Origin: Morinoia aosen
Lineage: Eukaryota; Arthropoda; Malacostraca; Amphipoda; Talitridae
Assembly: GCA_030386875.1 (NCBI GenBank)
Contig: CM059564.1
Location: forward strand, 69,025,436-69,089,435
DNA length: 64,000 nucleotides
Reading direction: 5' to 3'
Every line of letters begins with the position of its first letter. Positions within the stretch are counted from its first letter, which is position 1. The notes beneath the pieces are model-generated. The model was not told the DNA's origin. It saw only the letters and a program-made list of their open reading frames with translations, and ran no database searches. This document shows, piece after piece, positions 12,524-24,685 of this stretch. A program made the position numbers and the translations under genes.

Positions 12524-14940
12524 CCAGAGGCTATCCTGGAGAGTTGTATAGGAGATACCATATTTAGTTGAGGCTGTTTTTTTACGGGGACCTCCCTCCC
12601 AAAGTTTGAGCAAATTTGTCATGATGGTCGACAGGTGCCCTCATCTCAATAACCAATGTAATCTGGAACAGAAACAAGCTTTTTTTAGCAATAAGAAACT
12701 TCTACTAATCATACCGCGTATTTATGTTGAAAATGTATGTGAAACATTTCTCTATATTGAGAATTTGTTAGTGTTATTCATACTAAAACAATAAAATATC
12801 ACTACCAGAACTTGTTCTGCTATGGTGAACAGTGTGTATGAAAATGTGAAGATACTCCAAATAGGTTTGGTGTTGAACATTGCTAACATTTTAGCATCTT
12901 TAATTTATCTAACAAGAAAATTGTCGAATATGGTATCAAAACCTTTGTCAACAAAAATGACACCTCCCAAGCTTTGAAAGAAGAGCACTTATCCTATTTG
13001 TTCTTGCAATTTTGATGCCTATCAGTTAGGTGATTTCAGTTTTTATTTGAGCTAGTTTGCTGAGTGGTAATTTTGATGTGCTATGTTTAATTACGAGAGC
13101 ACACATATAGTTATATTAGATGTTGGTATGTACTGGGCAATGTCGTAAGTGTGTAACGAAGTTCACGCTTGCACTAGCTATTTAATATTAGCAGTTTTAT
13201 TTCAATTTAAATGCTGTCTATACGGTAGTGAGGAACGGTCGACAATATGGAACTCACCCTAATTGTAATCAAAATCCTCTGACACATTCCCAATTTACAT
13301 TAGTGATAGTTCCAAATATTTCAAATAAATTAAAAATTTATTTACTTGTCTTATATCAATTCTTATTTATTACAAATATTACTTGAAGGAAAGCACTTCA
13401 CCTTTGTATCTTTTGGCATAAAATTTTATCAGAATGACTTATTAGTGTAAAATTTAGTTGTATTATATCTTTATAATATTCCATAGTGATATATCTTAGA
13501 GCAGAGTTTCTTCTTCTAAATTGTCTTGATAGAATTTGAAAAAGTTAGAATCATGGTATTTGTGTGATTTACCAATCCAATGCTGCTCATGGCAGCTCAA
13601 TTGGCTGCTATTCCTTTGTTCATAAAATATTAAATTCACTGTCAAGATTCTTATTTCAGAAAATTTAACACTGCTTCGAAAATTTGTTTGTAAAAATGAG
13701 GAAAAAATTCAAACTTTGAAGTAAAAATATTAATTCAAGTAGAAAGGGGAATGTTCTGTAATTTTGTGTTGGACTAAAATACGATAAGATTTCCTTAGGC
13801 GTGACTCTCAGAATGATTGCAGTATGCTAGAATTTAAGGAAGGCCCACTAGCACAAATAAGTCAATACCCCTTAGTTAGAATGTAACAAGCAGATGTTGC
13901 TGCTGCCAAATCAGTGATAGTTTTATGTTAATGTGCAGTAATTATGTGTTGTGAAATTTTTTATAAATATTGGGCTTTCTGCAAAATATTCAAATGAGAT
14001 GGAAATTTTCGAATTTTATGAAGAAGATGAGGGTATAATAATTTATATTGTACTAGTCCACCCCCCTTTATTTGAAATAAAAAAGAGGGCAGACTGAGAG
14101 AAATGCCGTTATAAATTCAAAAATACAATCTCTAATGAATTGATAAGGCCGTGTGAGCACGGCCTGTCATAAAATATAGGACTGGAGCTTGTATCACAGA
14201 TACGCTCATCACACACTTTCGGCTGGCTTCGGACAGACTGACCGACCGACGGACGGACGTGGCTCTTATTATAGCATAGATTTTCAGATACTTGTATATT
14301 ATATAAATATGCTTTTAGTTTTAAAGAATATTGCCACTTTTAGTGTCAAGTATGACATGGCTAAATTACAAGCCTGTGGCTTTGTTTACTTCAGATCATC
14401 TCTCATGTTCTAATCTGCTGTGACACATCTTTTGTGTGTAACTGAACAAGTCAGTAGTTTGCTTTCGTTACAACCTTATCAGGTGCCTAAAAATAAAGAC
14501 AATTCTGAGGACACTGTTCATCTTTATGGAGAAAAGATTTTGGAGTCCAGTTCTTTCATCAGTTCAGAAAACAAGTCACTATGTCTCTGAAGTAAAAGAT
14601 CATAGAACAATGAATGTTAAGCATTAAATCAAATCTTGAAAAGAAAAACTAAGTATGTCAAATAAGAAACACAAAAAATTTACAAAGCATAAGTTTGAAT
14701 AAAATTGAGCATGTAATGAGGAGGTCTCTATCTATTTATTATTTACAAATGGGTCTGAACTGTCCATATTGTTCAGATCAGTGTTTTGCTTGAAAATATG
14801 TGAAAACTTTATTAAAATCCTGAGGTTGTAAGGAGTTGAAGTGGAGTCTAAAATTTTGAAATTGGCAGGAGATATAGATAGGCTACGTTGCATTTTTTTC
14901 GTGATTTAAATGAAAGTTATGGTAATGCCCTCACCACCAC
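12524..14940. other. AT-rich stretch between two copies of the satellite end
   Basis: No gene is seen. A perfect 7-bp stem with a 4-base loop (GGCCGTG, TGAG, CACGGCC) lies at 14147-14164. A short GACC/GACG simple repeat lies near 14230-14260. Nothing else is recognised. Confidence 0.5.
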
Positions 14941-15113
14941 ATGCCCTCACCACCACATGCCCTCACCACCACATGCCCTCACCACCACTTGCTCTCACGT
15001 GCCCTCATGCCCACACATCTCCATGCTCCCTCACGTGCTCTCATGCCTGCACGTCTTGTTGCTCTTTATACCTATGCTAGGTGCCTTGTTGATGCTTAAC
15101 AAGAGTATAACAC
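14941..15113. repeat. Copy B of the 173-bp satellite-end duplication
   Basis: It is identical to 12351-12523 by direct reading. It is preceded by an extra CCCTCACCACCACATG-type unit from about 14925, so the 16-bp unit number differs by one between copies. Both flanks are unrelated to those of copy A. The exact ends and perfect identity imply a recent copying event or gene conversion. Confidence 0.93.
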
Positions 15114-16342
15114 AGTAATTTTATTAGACAGTAAAATTAGACAGTAATTTTAATTTACGTGACAGCTTCTAAGACGGCACTACAAGACATGGAATTGAAC
15201 ATTATAGATGGTCTGTCTTGTTTTCTTCAACAGTTTGTGATGTGCATTGTTATGAGAGAAATATCTTACTTTGCCAATTAATGACCTCCCAATGGAAACA
15301 CATCAACTGTAAAATATGTGTAACATAAATCGAATTCACTATGAAAATTTTTAATAGTTGAACATACTTGGTTACCACAAATGATCAGAGTTTGAATACA
15401 TTTAATTTTAAAATTTGTTGAGCAAAAACTGAAGGAACTGGAGCCTCATCCTGTAAGAGTGGGCTTACCATGCACTGCTGTGTGAAAATGATTTTTGTCC
15501 CTTGTCACAAGGCAATCAAATTAAAGGCTGAAGTGTTGCACTTTTCTTTTTCCACAGTAAACTAGTAGAACTTGATTGGATTATTGTTCAGATAAAAGTA
15601 GTTCAAAAACTGTGCAATAGGTGATGGATGGCTAAAAAGAATATAAGTGCCATCCATGTGCCGATTGATATTTTAATATGTACATCTTTTGTTTACGGAA
15701 TAACTATGACACCCAAATTTTGGAGTAGCTCCTAAGCAACAGGCTTTTCTGTAATACACTCTTAAGGAAACTCCAGTAGAATAAGAGCTAGGTTTGAAAA
15801 TAGGTCAAGTCATTGAAGGGCTAAAATTCACTGCAAAATTTCTGCCCCAGATACATCTAATTTTCAAATTTGTGCTTTTTCTACTATAAGCTCAAGTACT
15901 CAGCATCTAACATGTTTATTTTTTTGAAAAATTAACACAGACCAGGGATTTTGACTGTAAAAATTCTACCATTTTCAAATGGACAGCTGTACTTTTACTG
16001 TCAACTGTAAAACTACAATATGAAGTTGTTTAAAAACTCTGCCCTAGTACATCTGGTGATGCAAAACACTGAATGAAAGTCATATTGGTAGATGTACTAA
16101 ATGAAAGTCTTGTATCTTGTATCTGCCACATATGGTGCCAAATGGTTATGTATCAAATCTTGCAGCAAGATTATTGAGGTGGAAATTATTTCATTAAATG
16201 TGATCAGGTAATTTTGCAAAAAGTATTCAAGATCTTCAAAATCCAGTACAATGGTTTTTGGTCTAACTTATATGTACCAAAGAATATGCAACCAGATTTA
16301 CTTTAACTCCAAGCCAGTGAGCTGTTCTTTTATACTGCACTT
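15114..16342. other. AT-rich stretch, no gene seen
   Basis: Only short frames are present. A TTAAGGAAACTCC word near 15762 resembles the ends of the TTAA-flanked elements nearby, but no partner end was found. Confidence 0.45.
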
Positions 16343-16346
16343 TTAA

Positions 16347-18370
16347 AGGGACTGTCTAGCCAGAAATCAGCATGAATCAACAAAATAACCGTAAAGTTTT
16401 TTCTGTGTGATCTAGATCTATGAAATTTGACATATGCACATATTTTCTGAAATAAATAGGGATCATGTTTCACGCTTTTTCTGATTTTTGCCATAAATAA
16501 GAGATAATGGAGATAAATTGGTTATTTTGCCAAATTCATCTCAGAGTTTTTATGGTAGATCAATGGCTTGGGTATCATTGGATGCGCAGAAAGTTGCTGC
16601 ATGTACTGACAAGAGATTGTTTAAAAATTCGCAATACTGTACTTTAGTTTTAAGGGGAACGTCTACCCAGAATCTGGAAAATTTGTGGTTTTTTGTTTTA
16701 TTACTTCTATCATCAAAGATTTGAATTTGCAGAACGATCTGAGCATCGTAAGTGGGTAAAATTGGGTTGAGAAGGGGGAGGAGGGTTCCTATCATCAGCC
16801 AGCGCTGATCAGTGAGGGAATATGCCTCGCCCCTGAAAGTTTTTTTTTTTGTGGTTTTTATTGCTCTATTCAATACAGAAATCCTTATTTTACAAGCTGG
16901 CCAAAGTTCAGAACGTTCTGCGCTGCGTGAGAGGGGGAAACGACGGAGAAAGGGGGTTGATTCGAAAGTAGCTGATAGTGCGAGACAGTCACCGCATTAG
17001 ACATGAACCAGAAATATCTGGATTATGTTGTGTTGGTCTATTTGACACAGAACTCCTTAGTTTACAATCTAGCAAAGCCACACAATGTTCTTTGCTCCAT
17101 AAGAGGGGAAACTGAAGGCGGGAAGGGGAGAAGAGCATTGAGAAGAACGCCGCAGCGTGCGCTTCTGGAGCGATAAACGTATCGTTGATATCTGTTAAAA
17201 ACGTCTATAGATAAGTGTGGTACAAATTCCTTCAAGGAACAACAAAAAACTTACAAGAAAAGATATTCATATGTTCAGATAGCTTTCAGAACATCAACCG
17301 CATCAATTTTTCTAAGCAGTATAGCTTGCAAATGAAAAAATGAAAACATTTGGAAAAAGGTTCGCCCTGGACAGTTGTAAATGGGAAATTAGGGTATTTT
17401 CAAAATCTGTCTCCGAAAGTTATCGTAGAGCAATGATTTAGATCTCATTGAATGCGCAAAAAGTGGTTGCATGGCAGGACTTAGAATCTATATGAAATTC
17501 ACAGTACTTATTTAGTTACAATGAAAAATCTACGGAAAAACCCTAATCTTTCAAAGAAATGAATTGAAATATCATAAAAACTAAACTTTCACAAATTTCA
17601 AATACATTCTTTGTCCAGCTATGCAGCAACTCTTTGCGCATTCAATGAAATGTAAATCATTGCTCTACAATAATGACTTTTGGAGAAGATAGCTTTTGAA
17701 ATTACCTTATTTTTTAACAAATTTTTCACTGTTATCTCAATAATAAGTTCAAAAATTGAAAAAAGTTGATAAGACGCATCAGTAGCCCTATCAAAAATAC
17801 ATACGTATGCCAAATTTCATTGATCTAGTTCCCATACAACAAACGCGACAGCTATTCATTTAATTCTGGGTAGTCGTTACCCTTAATAAAACTAAAAAAA
17901 ATTAAAACATCACATTTTTTATAGATTTTTCAATATAACCCACAAATTATTATAAATTTCAAAACGAGCTCTTGTCAGTACATGCAACTTTTTGAGCATT
18001 ATGTGATACCTGAATCATTGCTCTACAATGCAATAATACATTCATAATTATTATAACTATAATATCTATTATTATAGAGAAATTATTCAAGTATCATTGG
18101 ATGCACACAGCGTTCCTGCATCTACTGATGTCTGAATCAATGCTCTACAATAAAAACTCTTGAAGAAGATAGGTTTTGAAAAATAACTAATTTTTATCTA
18201 TTTTCTTCTATTATCTCTACAATTATGGCAAAAGTGGGGAAAAAATGTGGAACACAACCCCTATTTATTTCCAAAAATACAAATAGATGCCAAATTTCAT
18301 AGATCTAGAACCCATAGAAAAAAAAGGTTACAGCGATTTCATTGATTCATGCTGATTTCTGGCTAGACTT
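16347..18370. mobile_element. Long-terminal-inverted-repeat element (outer, TTAA family)
   Basis: The left end (TTAA, then AGGGACTGTCTAGCCAGAAA) and the right end read on the minus strand (GTCTAGCCAGAAATCAGC) are inverted copies. The inverted arms run for about 300 bases or more: words such as TCTAGATCTATGAAATTTG and ATGTACTGACAAGAG recur in opposite orientation. No transposase frame is present, so this is a non-autonomous, foldback-like DNA element. The TTAA on the left would fit a piggyBac-type target, but the right TTAA is degraded. A related element is inserted in its middle. Confidence 0.8.
16654..17882. mobile_element. Nested TTAA-flanked inverted-repeat element (inner)
   Basis: It is flanked by TTAA at 16650-16653 and 17883-17886. 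The terminal inverted repeats are GGGGAACGTCTACCCAGAAT on the left and GGGTAACGACTACCCAGAAT on the right (minus-strand reading), 18 of 20 identical. It contains a diverged internal direct duplication (about 16840-16990 and 17020-17165) with CTATT...ACAGAA...CTT and a GAGAGGGGGAAAC-like block. No transposase is visible. It is non-autonomous and related to its host element, since both carry the ATTGAATGCGCAAA and GTAGAGCAATGATT words. Confidence 0.85.
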
Positions 18371-19213
18371 GAATGACACATACCAGGAATATACTTGTCT
18401 TTCTTTTTTTCACAGAAGTTGGTTTGCAGTGTTTGCTACTTGACAAGGAAAGCTAGATTTAATGAGTCTGAGTTCTTTTTTCTAGTAAGCACTACATCAA
18501 AGTGAAAGTCCATTTTCATTTTTATCAAGTTCTAATGCAGTATCAAGACCTTTTTCATGAGCAAAAACATAATTTACTTATGCTCTGAAGTAATTGTTTC
18601 TTGAAATTATCTAGATAACTGAGTAGCTCACCAAAATAATTGAAGAGGTTATGGCTTCTGCTATTCTTGGGTTGCTGTTCCAATCCTGTATTGTTAAATA
18701 TACTAAATTGTCCACTGACATGAGAATAGAAGTTGCTGACATATATTAACAATCACATTTTATGCACATGGACCATTCATTAATAAATTTTCACAATACA
18801 TTGCTTTATTGGAAAGTATGGTTTGAGAATTTAACATGCGTTATGCCTTCCAAAGATCCAAGTCCTGCAACCTACTATTTGGTCTTGGCAATAAATGTCA
18901 AAAACTCCATGTTTACATTTTGCAATTCATTTTAATTTCTTTGTATGAAGGTTTCTTATTACTCCTGTTGGTTTCTTTTATTTAATGTTAAATACCTTGT
19001 TCTAAGTAGACAAATTGGTTTCTCAAAAAGCAGATAAGCTTTAGTTCTAATTTTTCTATGAAAATATCAATTTGAATCCAATTCACTCTCTGTAATAAAA
19101 CCATATTTATTGTCATACTTCATGAATGTGATGAATTTGATAACAATTCAGTTGTTTTAATATATGGTTTTCTGCTATAATATGCCTAAAATATTGTTGA
19201 TTTGTATGCACAG

Positions 19214-19366
19214 TTGGTGGCCATTCTCCTGATTGGAGTGGCCGGGGCAGCCAAGTACACAACCATCGTCTCCTCTCTGGCCATTGTGTCCGGCATCATA
19301 GCCTGTGGCGTGTTCTTGCTTATGATCTCCATTGTTGGGCTTGCTGCTGCTGCTCGCCATCACCAG
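19214..19366 (+). CDS. Tetraspanin (TSPAN13/31 class), exon with TM1 end and TM2
   Basis: This exon of 51 codons starts after TTGTATGCACAG and ends at CACCAG before GTTAGT; both ends are in phase 0. It encodes LVAILLIGVAG, the inner half of TM1, then a very short extracellular loop, TM2 and the tail RHHQ. In vertebrate TSPAN13 and TSPAN31 the matching stretch is TLVSLLLIGI to VKHHQ, with the next exon also starting just after HHQ. The class has a very small first loop, which is seen here too. The exon encoding the first ~20 residues (MVCGGF-like start in relatives) was not found upstream in the window. It is either outside the window or too short and diverged to see. Confidence 0.9.
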
Positions 19367-19390
19367 GTTAGTTCATGACTTTGTTTAGAT

Positions 19391-19589
19391 CAGTGGTTCT
19401 TAATCTGGGGGACGGGAGCCTCCGCAGTGAAGCTGTTTTTTTTTCCGGTTATGGTTTTGACAAAAGAGTGAGGTTTCACTGTTGAATATGTTTAAGGTCC
19501 TGTTTACAATATTCTTTTTTACAAGTAAGTCCATCTTCACACAACAATTCTCAAGGGGGGCATGGGAGTAAAAAGGTTTAGAACCACTG
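19391..19589. mobile_element. hAT-type MITE, 199 bp
   Basis: The terminal inverted repeats are CAGTGGTTCTTAATC on the left and CAGTGGTTCTAAACC on the right (minus-strand reading). The 8-bp target duplication GTTTAGAT is perfect at 19383-19390 and 19590-19597. The CAGTGGTTCT start and 8-bp duplication are standard for hAT MITEs. It has no coding capacity. It lies 25 bases past the splice donor of the preceding tetraspanin exon, inside the intron. The intact duplication argues for a fairly recent insertion. Confidence 0.95.
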
Positions 19590-20268
19590 GTTTAGATATT
19601 AGGAATTTCAGTACTAATGCTCATTGTGTTTGGTTTAGCCATTGATATCTTAGCTTCCAAAGCACTAAATGTAACATCTACTCTAGCTTAACTGGACATT
19701 CAATATCTCTAATCTCTTGTCATGAAAGGTATTTGAATTAGCTAAATGTATTGTCAAATAATGCTTTGTGGTATTGGAATGCCATAACCAAGGGTTTGAA
19801 TACTGTTTTCAAAGTGTGCTCCAAAATTGCCTAATTTTTTGGAGCAACTGAAAAAAAAAGTTGGTGCTTTGGCATACATATGAGTAACAGGGGACAAAAA
19901 GCCAGTCACCAGCTGCAATTTGAAAATTTCAGATGTGCATCCATATTCACTTGCATAGAACTTCAACAATGAACATTAGGAATTATAGTTTTTTTGCACA
20001 TGGACAAGCTTGACCATTAAATAGTATAACACAGTATTATGTTTTTGTTTTTGATTTATGATCAGAAGGGTTTTGGAGGACAATTTGATACAACTCTGCA
20101 AATACCCATATTTTCCTCAGCTCTTGAACATTTTAATTTTCTATATTTTAAGTTGCATTTTTCAAATCCTGTATTATGTGCCATGAAATTGGTATTTTGT
20201 ATATGGTGGGAATTTTAAATTACATTGTGTGAACTATGCGTTATGCCGTGAAAATTTGGTGTGCTTAA

Positions 20269-21297
20269 GAGGTTCTACTACCCTGGACTATACCTAATGT
20301 ACAAAATTTTACAAACTTCTTTTTTCCCATTTCTATTGCAACTAGGCAAATAAAAATGCATACAGATATGTTAAATTGAATTCTAAACACATTTGCTTCC
20401 ATAAAAATTTTTGATTTTTGCAAAAAAAAAAATTATTGCGCGATTATAAGAAAAATAGATATACTTGCCCCAACCTTATCTCACTCTACAATTTTCAACG
20501 TAGAAGCGTGATTTTGGTCTCATTCGACGCGCAAGGACTGTAGGAACACCGTAACGAAGGATTTTTTTGCATTTCGAACTAGAAAAAAGTTATTGTTGCA
20601 CATGTCCAACATGTAAAAAAAAATTAGTTTTTTCCAAATAAAATTTTTGTTTGGAATTTAAATAAAATTGCGCTTTGCCACACTTTCCACTGTTGAACCG
20701 CATTGAATGAGAACAAAATCACGCTTTTACGTTAAAAATTGTAGAAGGGATGTGATTTTGCGCAAAAAATAAATGAATGAATTTTTATACATATCTTCGC
20801 CCAATAATTTTTTGTCTATCGCGAAAATCAAAATTTTTATAGACAAATGTGTTTAGAATGCAATTTTACATATCAGTATTCATTTTCGTTCACCTAGTTG
20901 CAATAGAATGCTGCAATCTGAGATTAAAAAAAGTATATTGGATTTTTCTTTTTAATACATTTTTTGGACATATGTGACCATAAATTTTTTTCTAATCCAA
21001 AATTCAAAGAAAATCCTTCGTTACGGTCTTGGTACAGTCCTTCCGCGTTGAATGAGACCAAAATTACGCTTCTACGTTGAAAATTGTAGAGTGAGATAAG
21101 TTTGGGGCACGTATATATATTTTTTCTAATAATCGTGAAATAATTTTTTTTTTTAGAAAATCGAAAATTTTTATAGAAGCAAATGTGTTTGGAATTCAAT
21201 TTTACATATCTGTATGCATTTTCATTCCCCTAGGTGCAATAGAAATGTGTACAGGTGAAATTTGAATAAGAGGTAATGTGCATGGTAGTAGATTCCC
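20269..21297. mobile_element. TTAA-flanked long inverted-repeat element
   Basis: It is flanked by TTAA at 20265-20268 and 21298-21301. The ends read GAGGTTCTACTACCCTG and GGGAATCTACTACCATG (minus-strand reading). The inverted arms are about 300 bases each and well conserved: CTCTACAATTTTCAACGTAG and CGTAACGAAGGATTTT occur in both orientations. No transposase is present. The internal word TCTCATTCGACGCGCAAGGA resembles TCTCATTGAATGCGCAAA of the elements at 16.3-18.4 kb, so these are related families. It sits in the tetraspanin intron. Confidence 0.88.
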
Positions 21298-21929
21298 TTA
21301 ACACGTTGAAAACAATGTGGTACTTGTGTAGTATATAACTCATGGACATAGTGGTACATATGTGTACTAAAGCGTTCATTTTGAAGAATTAGATCTTTAT
21401 ATTTTTGGGAATTTACCATTTTGATCAAACATAAATTTAAAAGTTTGATTTTCCTTCCTAAGTTGTAAACTTTATTGAACATTTTTTTAAATTGAGGGAA
21501 AGACCCTATGATATATAATTACAATATAATAATTTCAATAAAGTAATTACTAACAGTGCTCAACAGCAGGAACACTATATAAACATGTAAACATGTGGGA
21601 AATATGTATACCACAACGCCCCACAATCTATCTGTCCAACTGCACTGACATAGTGGGACAACACTGTGCCACTATGCTTGCCAGCAATGCTTCAATTGGC
21701 TGGTGACAATATATACCATATTTGTCCCCGCCTTTTTGTATACCAACACGTTCATTATGATGAATAAAGAGCTACTACTTACCTTCTGTCACTGTGACGG
21801 TGTATGCTAAACTAACACAGGAATAATTGAAATTTGACATTGTTTGCTAGATATGTGTGGCATATGAGCAATGGTTGTCAATTTTTAATAATAAATTTGC
21901 ATTATGTAATGTAATGATACTGTTGCTCA

Positions 21930-22692
21930 CTGTATACTGTGCATTTTACCATGTGAATTCTGCATTGCATGCTGTAAACTTTGCATTGCACACTGTGAAC
22001 TTTGCATTGCACACTGTGAAGTTTGCATTTCACACTGTGAACTTTGCATTGCACACTGTGAACTTTGCATTGCACACTGTGAACTTTGCATTGCACACTG
22101 TGAACTTTGCATTGCACACTGTGAACTTTGCATTGCACACTGTGAACTTTGCATTGCACACTGTGAACTTTGCATTGCACACTGTGAACTTTGCATTGCA
22201 CACTGTGAACTTTGCATTGCACACTGTGAACTTTGCATTGCACACTGTGAACTTTGCATTGCACACTGTGAACTTTGTATTGCACACTGTGAACTTTGCA
22301 TTGCACACTGTGAACTTTGCATTGCACACTGTGAACTTTGCATTGCACACTGTGAACTTTGCATTGCACACTGTGAACTTTGCATTGCACACTGTGAACT
22401 TTGCATTGCACACTGTGAACTTTGCATTGCACACTGTGAACTTTGCATTGCACACTGTGAACTTTGCATTGCACACTGTGAACTTTGCATTGCACACTGT
22501 GAACTTTGCATTGCACACTGTGAACTTTGCATTGCACACTGTGAACTTTGCATTGCACACTGTGAACTTTGCATTGCACACTGTGAACTTTGCATTGCAC
22601 ACTGTGAACTTTGCATTGCACACTGTGAACTTTGCATTGCACACTGTGAACTTTGCATTGCACACTGTGAACTTTGCATTGCACACTGTGAA
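21930..22692. repeat. 21-bp satellite, left part of the array
   Basis: The unit is TTTGCATTGCACACTGTGAA plus C. About 34 regular copies follow a few decayed ones at the left edge (from about 21930). Each unit contains the odd palindrome CACACTGTG. The unit length is a multiple of three and lacks stops in several frames, so long meaningless frames appear on both strands. Confidence 0.97.
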
Positions 22693-22889
22693 CTTTGCTG
22701 CATTGCACACTGTGAACTTTGCTGCATTGCACACTGTGAACTTTGCTGCATTGCACACTGTGAAGTTTGCTGCATTGCACACTGTGAAGTTTGCTGCATT
22801 GCACACTGTGAAGTTTGCTGCATTGCACACTGTGAAGTTTGCTGCATTGCACACTGTGAAGTTTGCTGCATTGCACACTGTGAAGTTTG
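22693..22889. repeat. 24-bp satellite variant, left of the insertion
   Basis: From 22693 each unit gains CTG after TTTG, giving a 24-bp form (TTTGCTGCATTGCACACTGT plus GAAC). There are about eight units. The last six carry GAAG in place of GAAC. The array breaks at 22889 exactly where an inserted element begins, and it resumes at 24686 with units that again carry GAAG. Confidence 0.95.
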
Positions 22890-24685
22890 TGTCACGAAAC
22901 AATGCTGGTTAAGCACGTAACGTATGAGGGCTTCCAACCTCCACTAATAAATATAATGTACACTTTTGTGCTCGCACGTTATCCATATATATAAGCATGG
23001 AGAATAATGAGCCTCAAGATTAAACACATTTATTTTTGAGTGAACACATGGAGCTGACACAGGGAAATTGGCACAAGTAAACATCTTATTATCGCAACTA
23101 ATTTTGAGTGAACACATGGAGCTGACACAGGGAAATTGGCACAAGTAAACATGTTTTTATCGCAACACTCATTTTCGCACCAGAGCCCTCAGGCAAGATG
23201 TTAATGATCTGCGACATGATAGTTTTATCCGGCATAATGATATGCTACATAGACAAACGGCGAAGATTCAAACCCATTCTAATTAAGATGAACACGTTGA
23301 TTGAATATGACACATGAAATGAGAGATTCAGGCTAGAAACTTATTGAACGCCAGCGAACGATCACATGATTTAACGCAAATCAGCCTCTCTTGGCAATTG
23401 CCAACCCGGAGATTCACGCCCAAACAACATGAAATTAGAAACATATACCTGAACATCCTGGCCAGCACAATTCATATTAAACACTGCGCGCCAACCAAAG
23501 ATTTGCACTGTTCGGCGTGCCTCTTCTTCCCTTCATTCTTCAAAAATTACAACTGGAGTAAATACCCTGTCGTTGGCCTGTCGAGGCTCGAACGCAGCCT
23601 CCAGGCTTCGTCATTGGCGTTGAATGCCAGGCTGGCTGCCCGCCTCAAGGTTGCGAACGCTCAGCCGGTTGTGTCGCTACAGGCCCTCGGATGTTAAGCG
23701 TTCACAGCCCACGTCTCCGCTATCTCAGCAGCCGCGTAGGCCAGCTTTTCCCAACCCGCCTCTGTGAATAGTAAGCGGGGGTTGAGTAATCTATTCCCCG
23801 AGACATGAACGTTATATCCCCCTCTGAGAATTGACATGAAGCTTCAACTGACAATGTGGCTATTCCCGACATAGAATTAATTTTCTCCCCTTTTTACAAG
23901 AACAAATCATAAGCGCCCTTTTTGAGAACAAGGTCGAATGAGTCAATGAAAATGCTGTTAACTAGTGGGCATTCTAATCCCCGCTTGAGAAAAATCTACA
24001 AGTTCAAGCCTTGTGAGAAGTTATATCACGTGAACAATTCTAGAATGATTTGAAATCAAACCCACAGAATTAATTTGTACCCGAATTTTGACTGTAACAA
24101 AATATGGTATTGAAAAATACAAAGACGCTCCTAGCACAGAACACAGAATATCATCTCACCTCCCCTTTGGTCGTCAGGAAGCCTACATCCTTGCCACTAC
24201 ACCGATCAAATAGGCCGGTCCCCGCGCTTGCTCTGCTTAAATACCCCCGCCGCACAAAGGACGCTCATTGTAGATGGTGCGGCTACCCGCTCAAATTGTT
24301 AGTGACGTGGCATCTCGCGATTGGTGCTTCTAACGCGTCACCTCTGACGTGTCCCCTTGCGTCACAAACTTGGTATTGCCACGCGCATTTCCCTCTAACA
24401 TATTCTGCTCAGGTTCATATTTTCCACAGTTCCCTTTCCCGTTGGTAATTAATTTTAATACATAGTTTTTCTCTACTACACAATCAAGTTGTCCTTGTGT
24501 AATACTATGTGTAATTTTCCGAGCTAGCTTCTTACACAGCCGTTACCCCTTACGTACTCCTCCCATCTGCTGATGTGGTGCACCCCTCATCCCCTCACGA
24601 TTCGCGCCCCGATGCAGAGCCGGTTACCTTGCTGCGTAGCGTCGGTTTCCATATATCCGTGCCTACTATAAATTGTATCCTAACA
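22890..24685. mobile_element. LTR-like insertion (solo LTR candidate) inside the satellite
   Basis: This 1796-bp insert begins TGTCACG and ends CCTAACA, with the 4-bp target duplication TTTG at 22886-22889 and 24686-24689. TG...CA ends and a 4-bp duplication fit a solo LTR of a Ty3/Gypsy-type element. A TATA-like CTTAAATAC lies near 24237. The first and last 14 bases are also an imperfect inverted repeat (11 of 14), so a non-autonomous DNA element cannot be excluded. A 68-bp direct duplication lies at about 23034-23170. A 117-codon frame at 23344-23697 matches no family I know. It does not resemble the minus-strand retroelement at the left of the window. Confidence 0.7.

Noticed and set aside
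9577-12567. Open frames up to 996 codons in the 24/34-bp satellite
   Set aside because: They follow from a repeat unit divisible by three without stops; several overlapping frames are equally open, with no domain and no start context.
14147-14164. Perfect GGCCGTG hairpin as a Helitron end
   Set aside because: No CTRR end at the right distance and no TC start partner was found.
1-19213. First tetraspanin exon (MVCGGF-like start)
   Set aside because: No ATG followed by a matching short peptide and a phase-0 donor was found; it probably lies outside the window.
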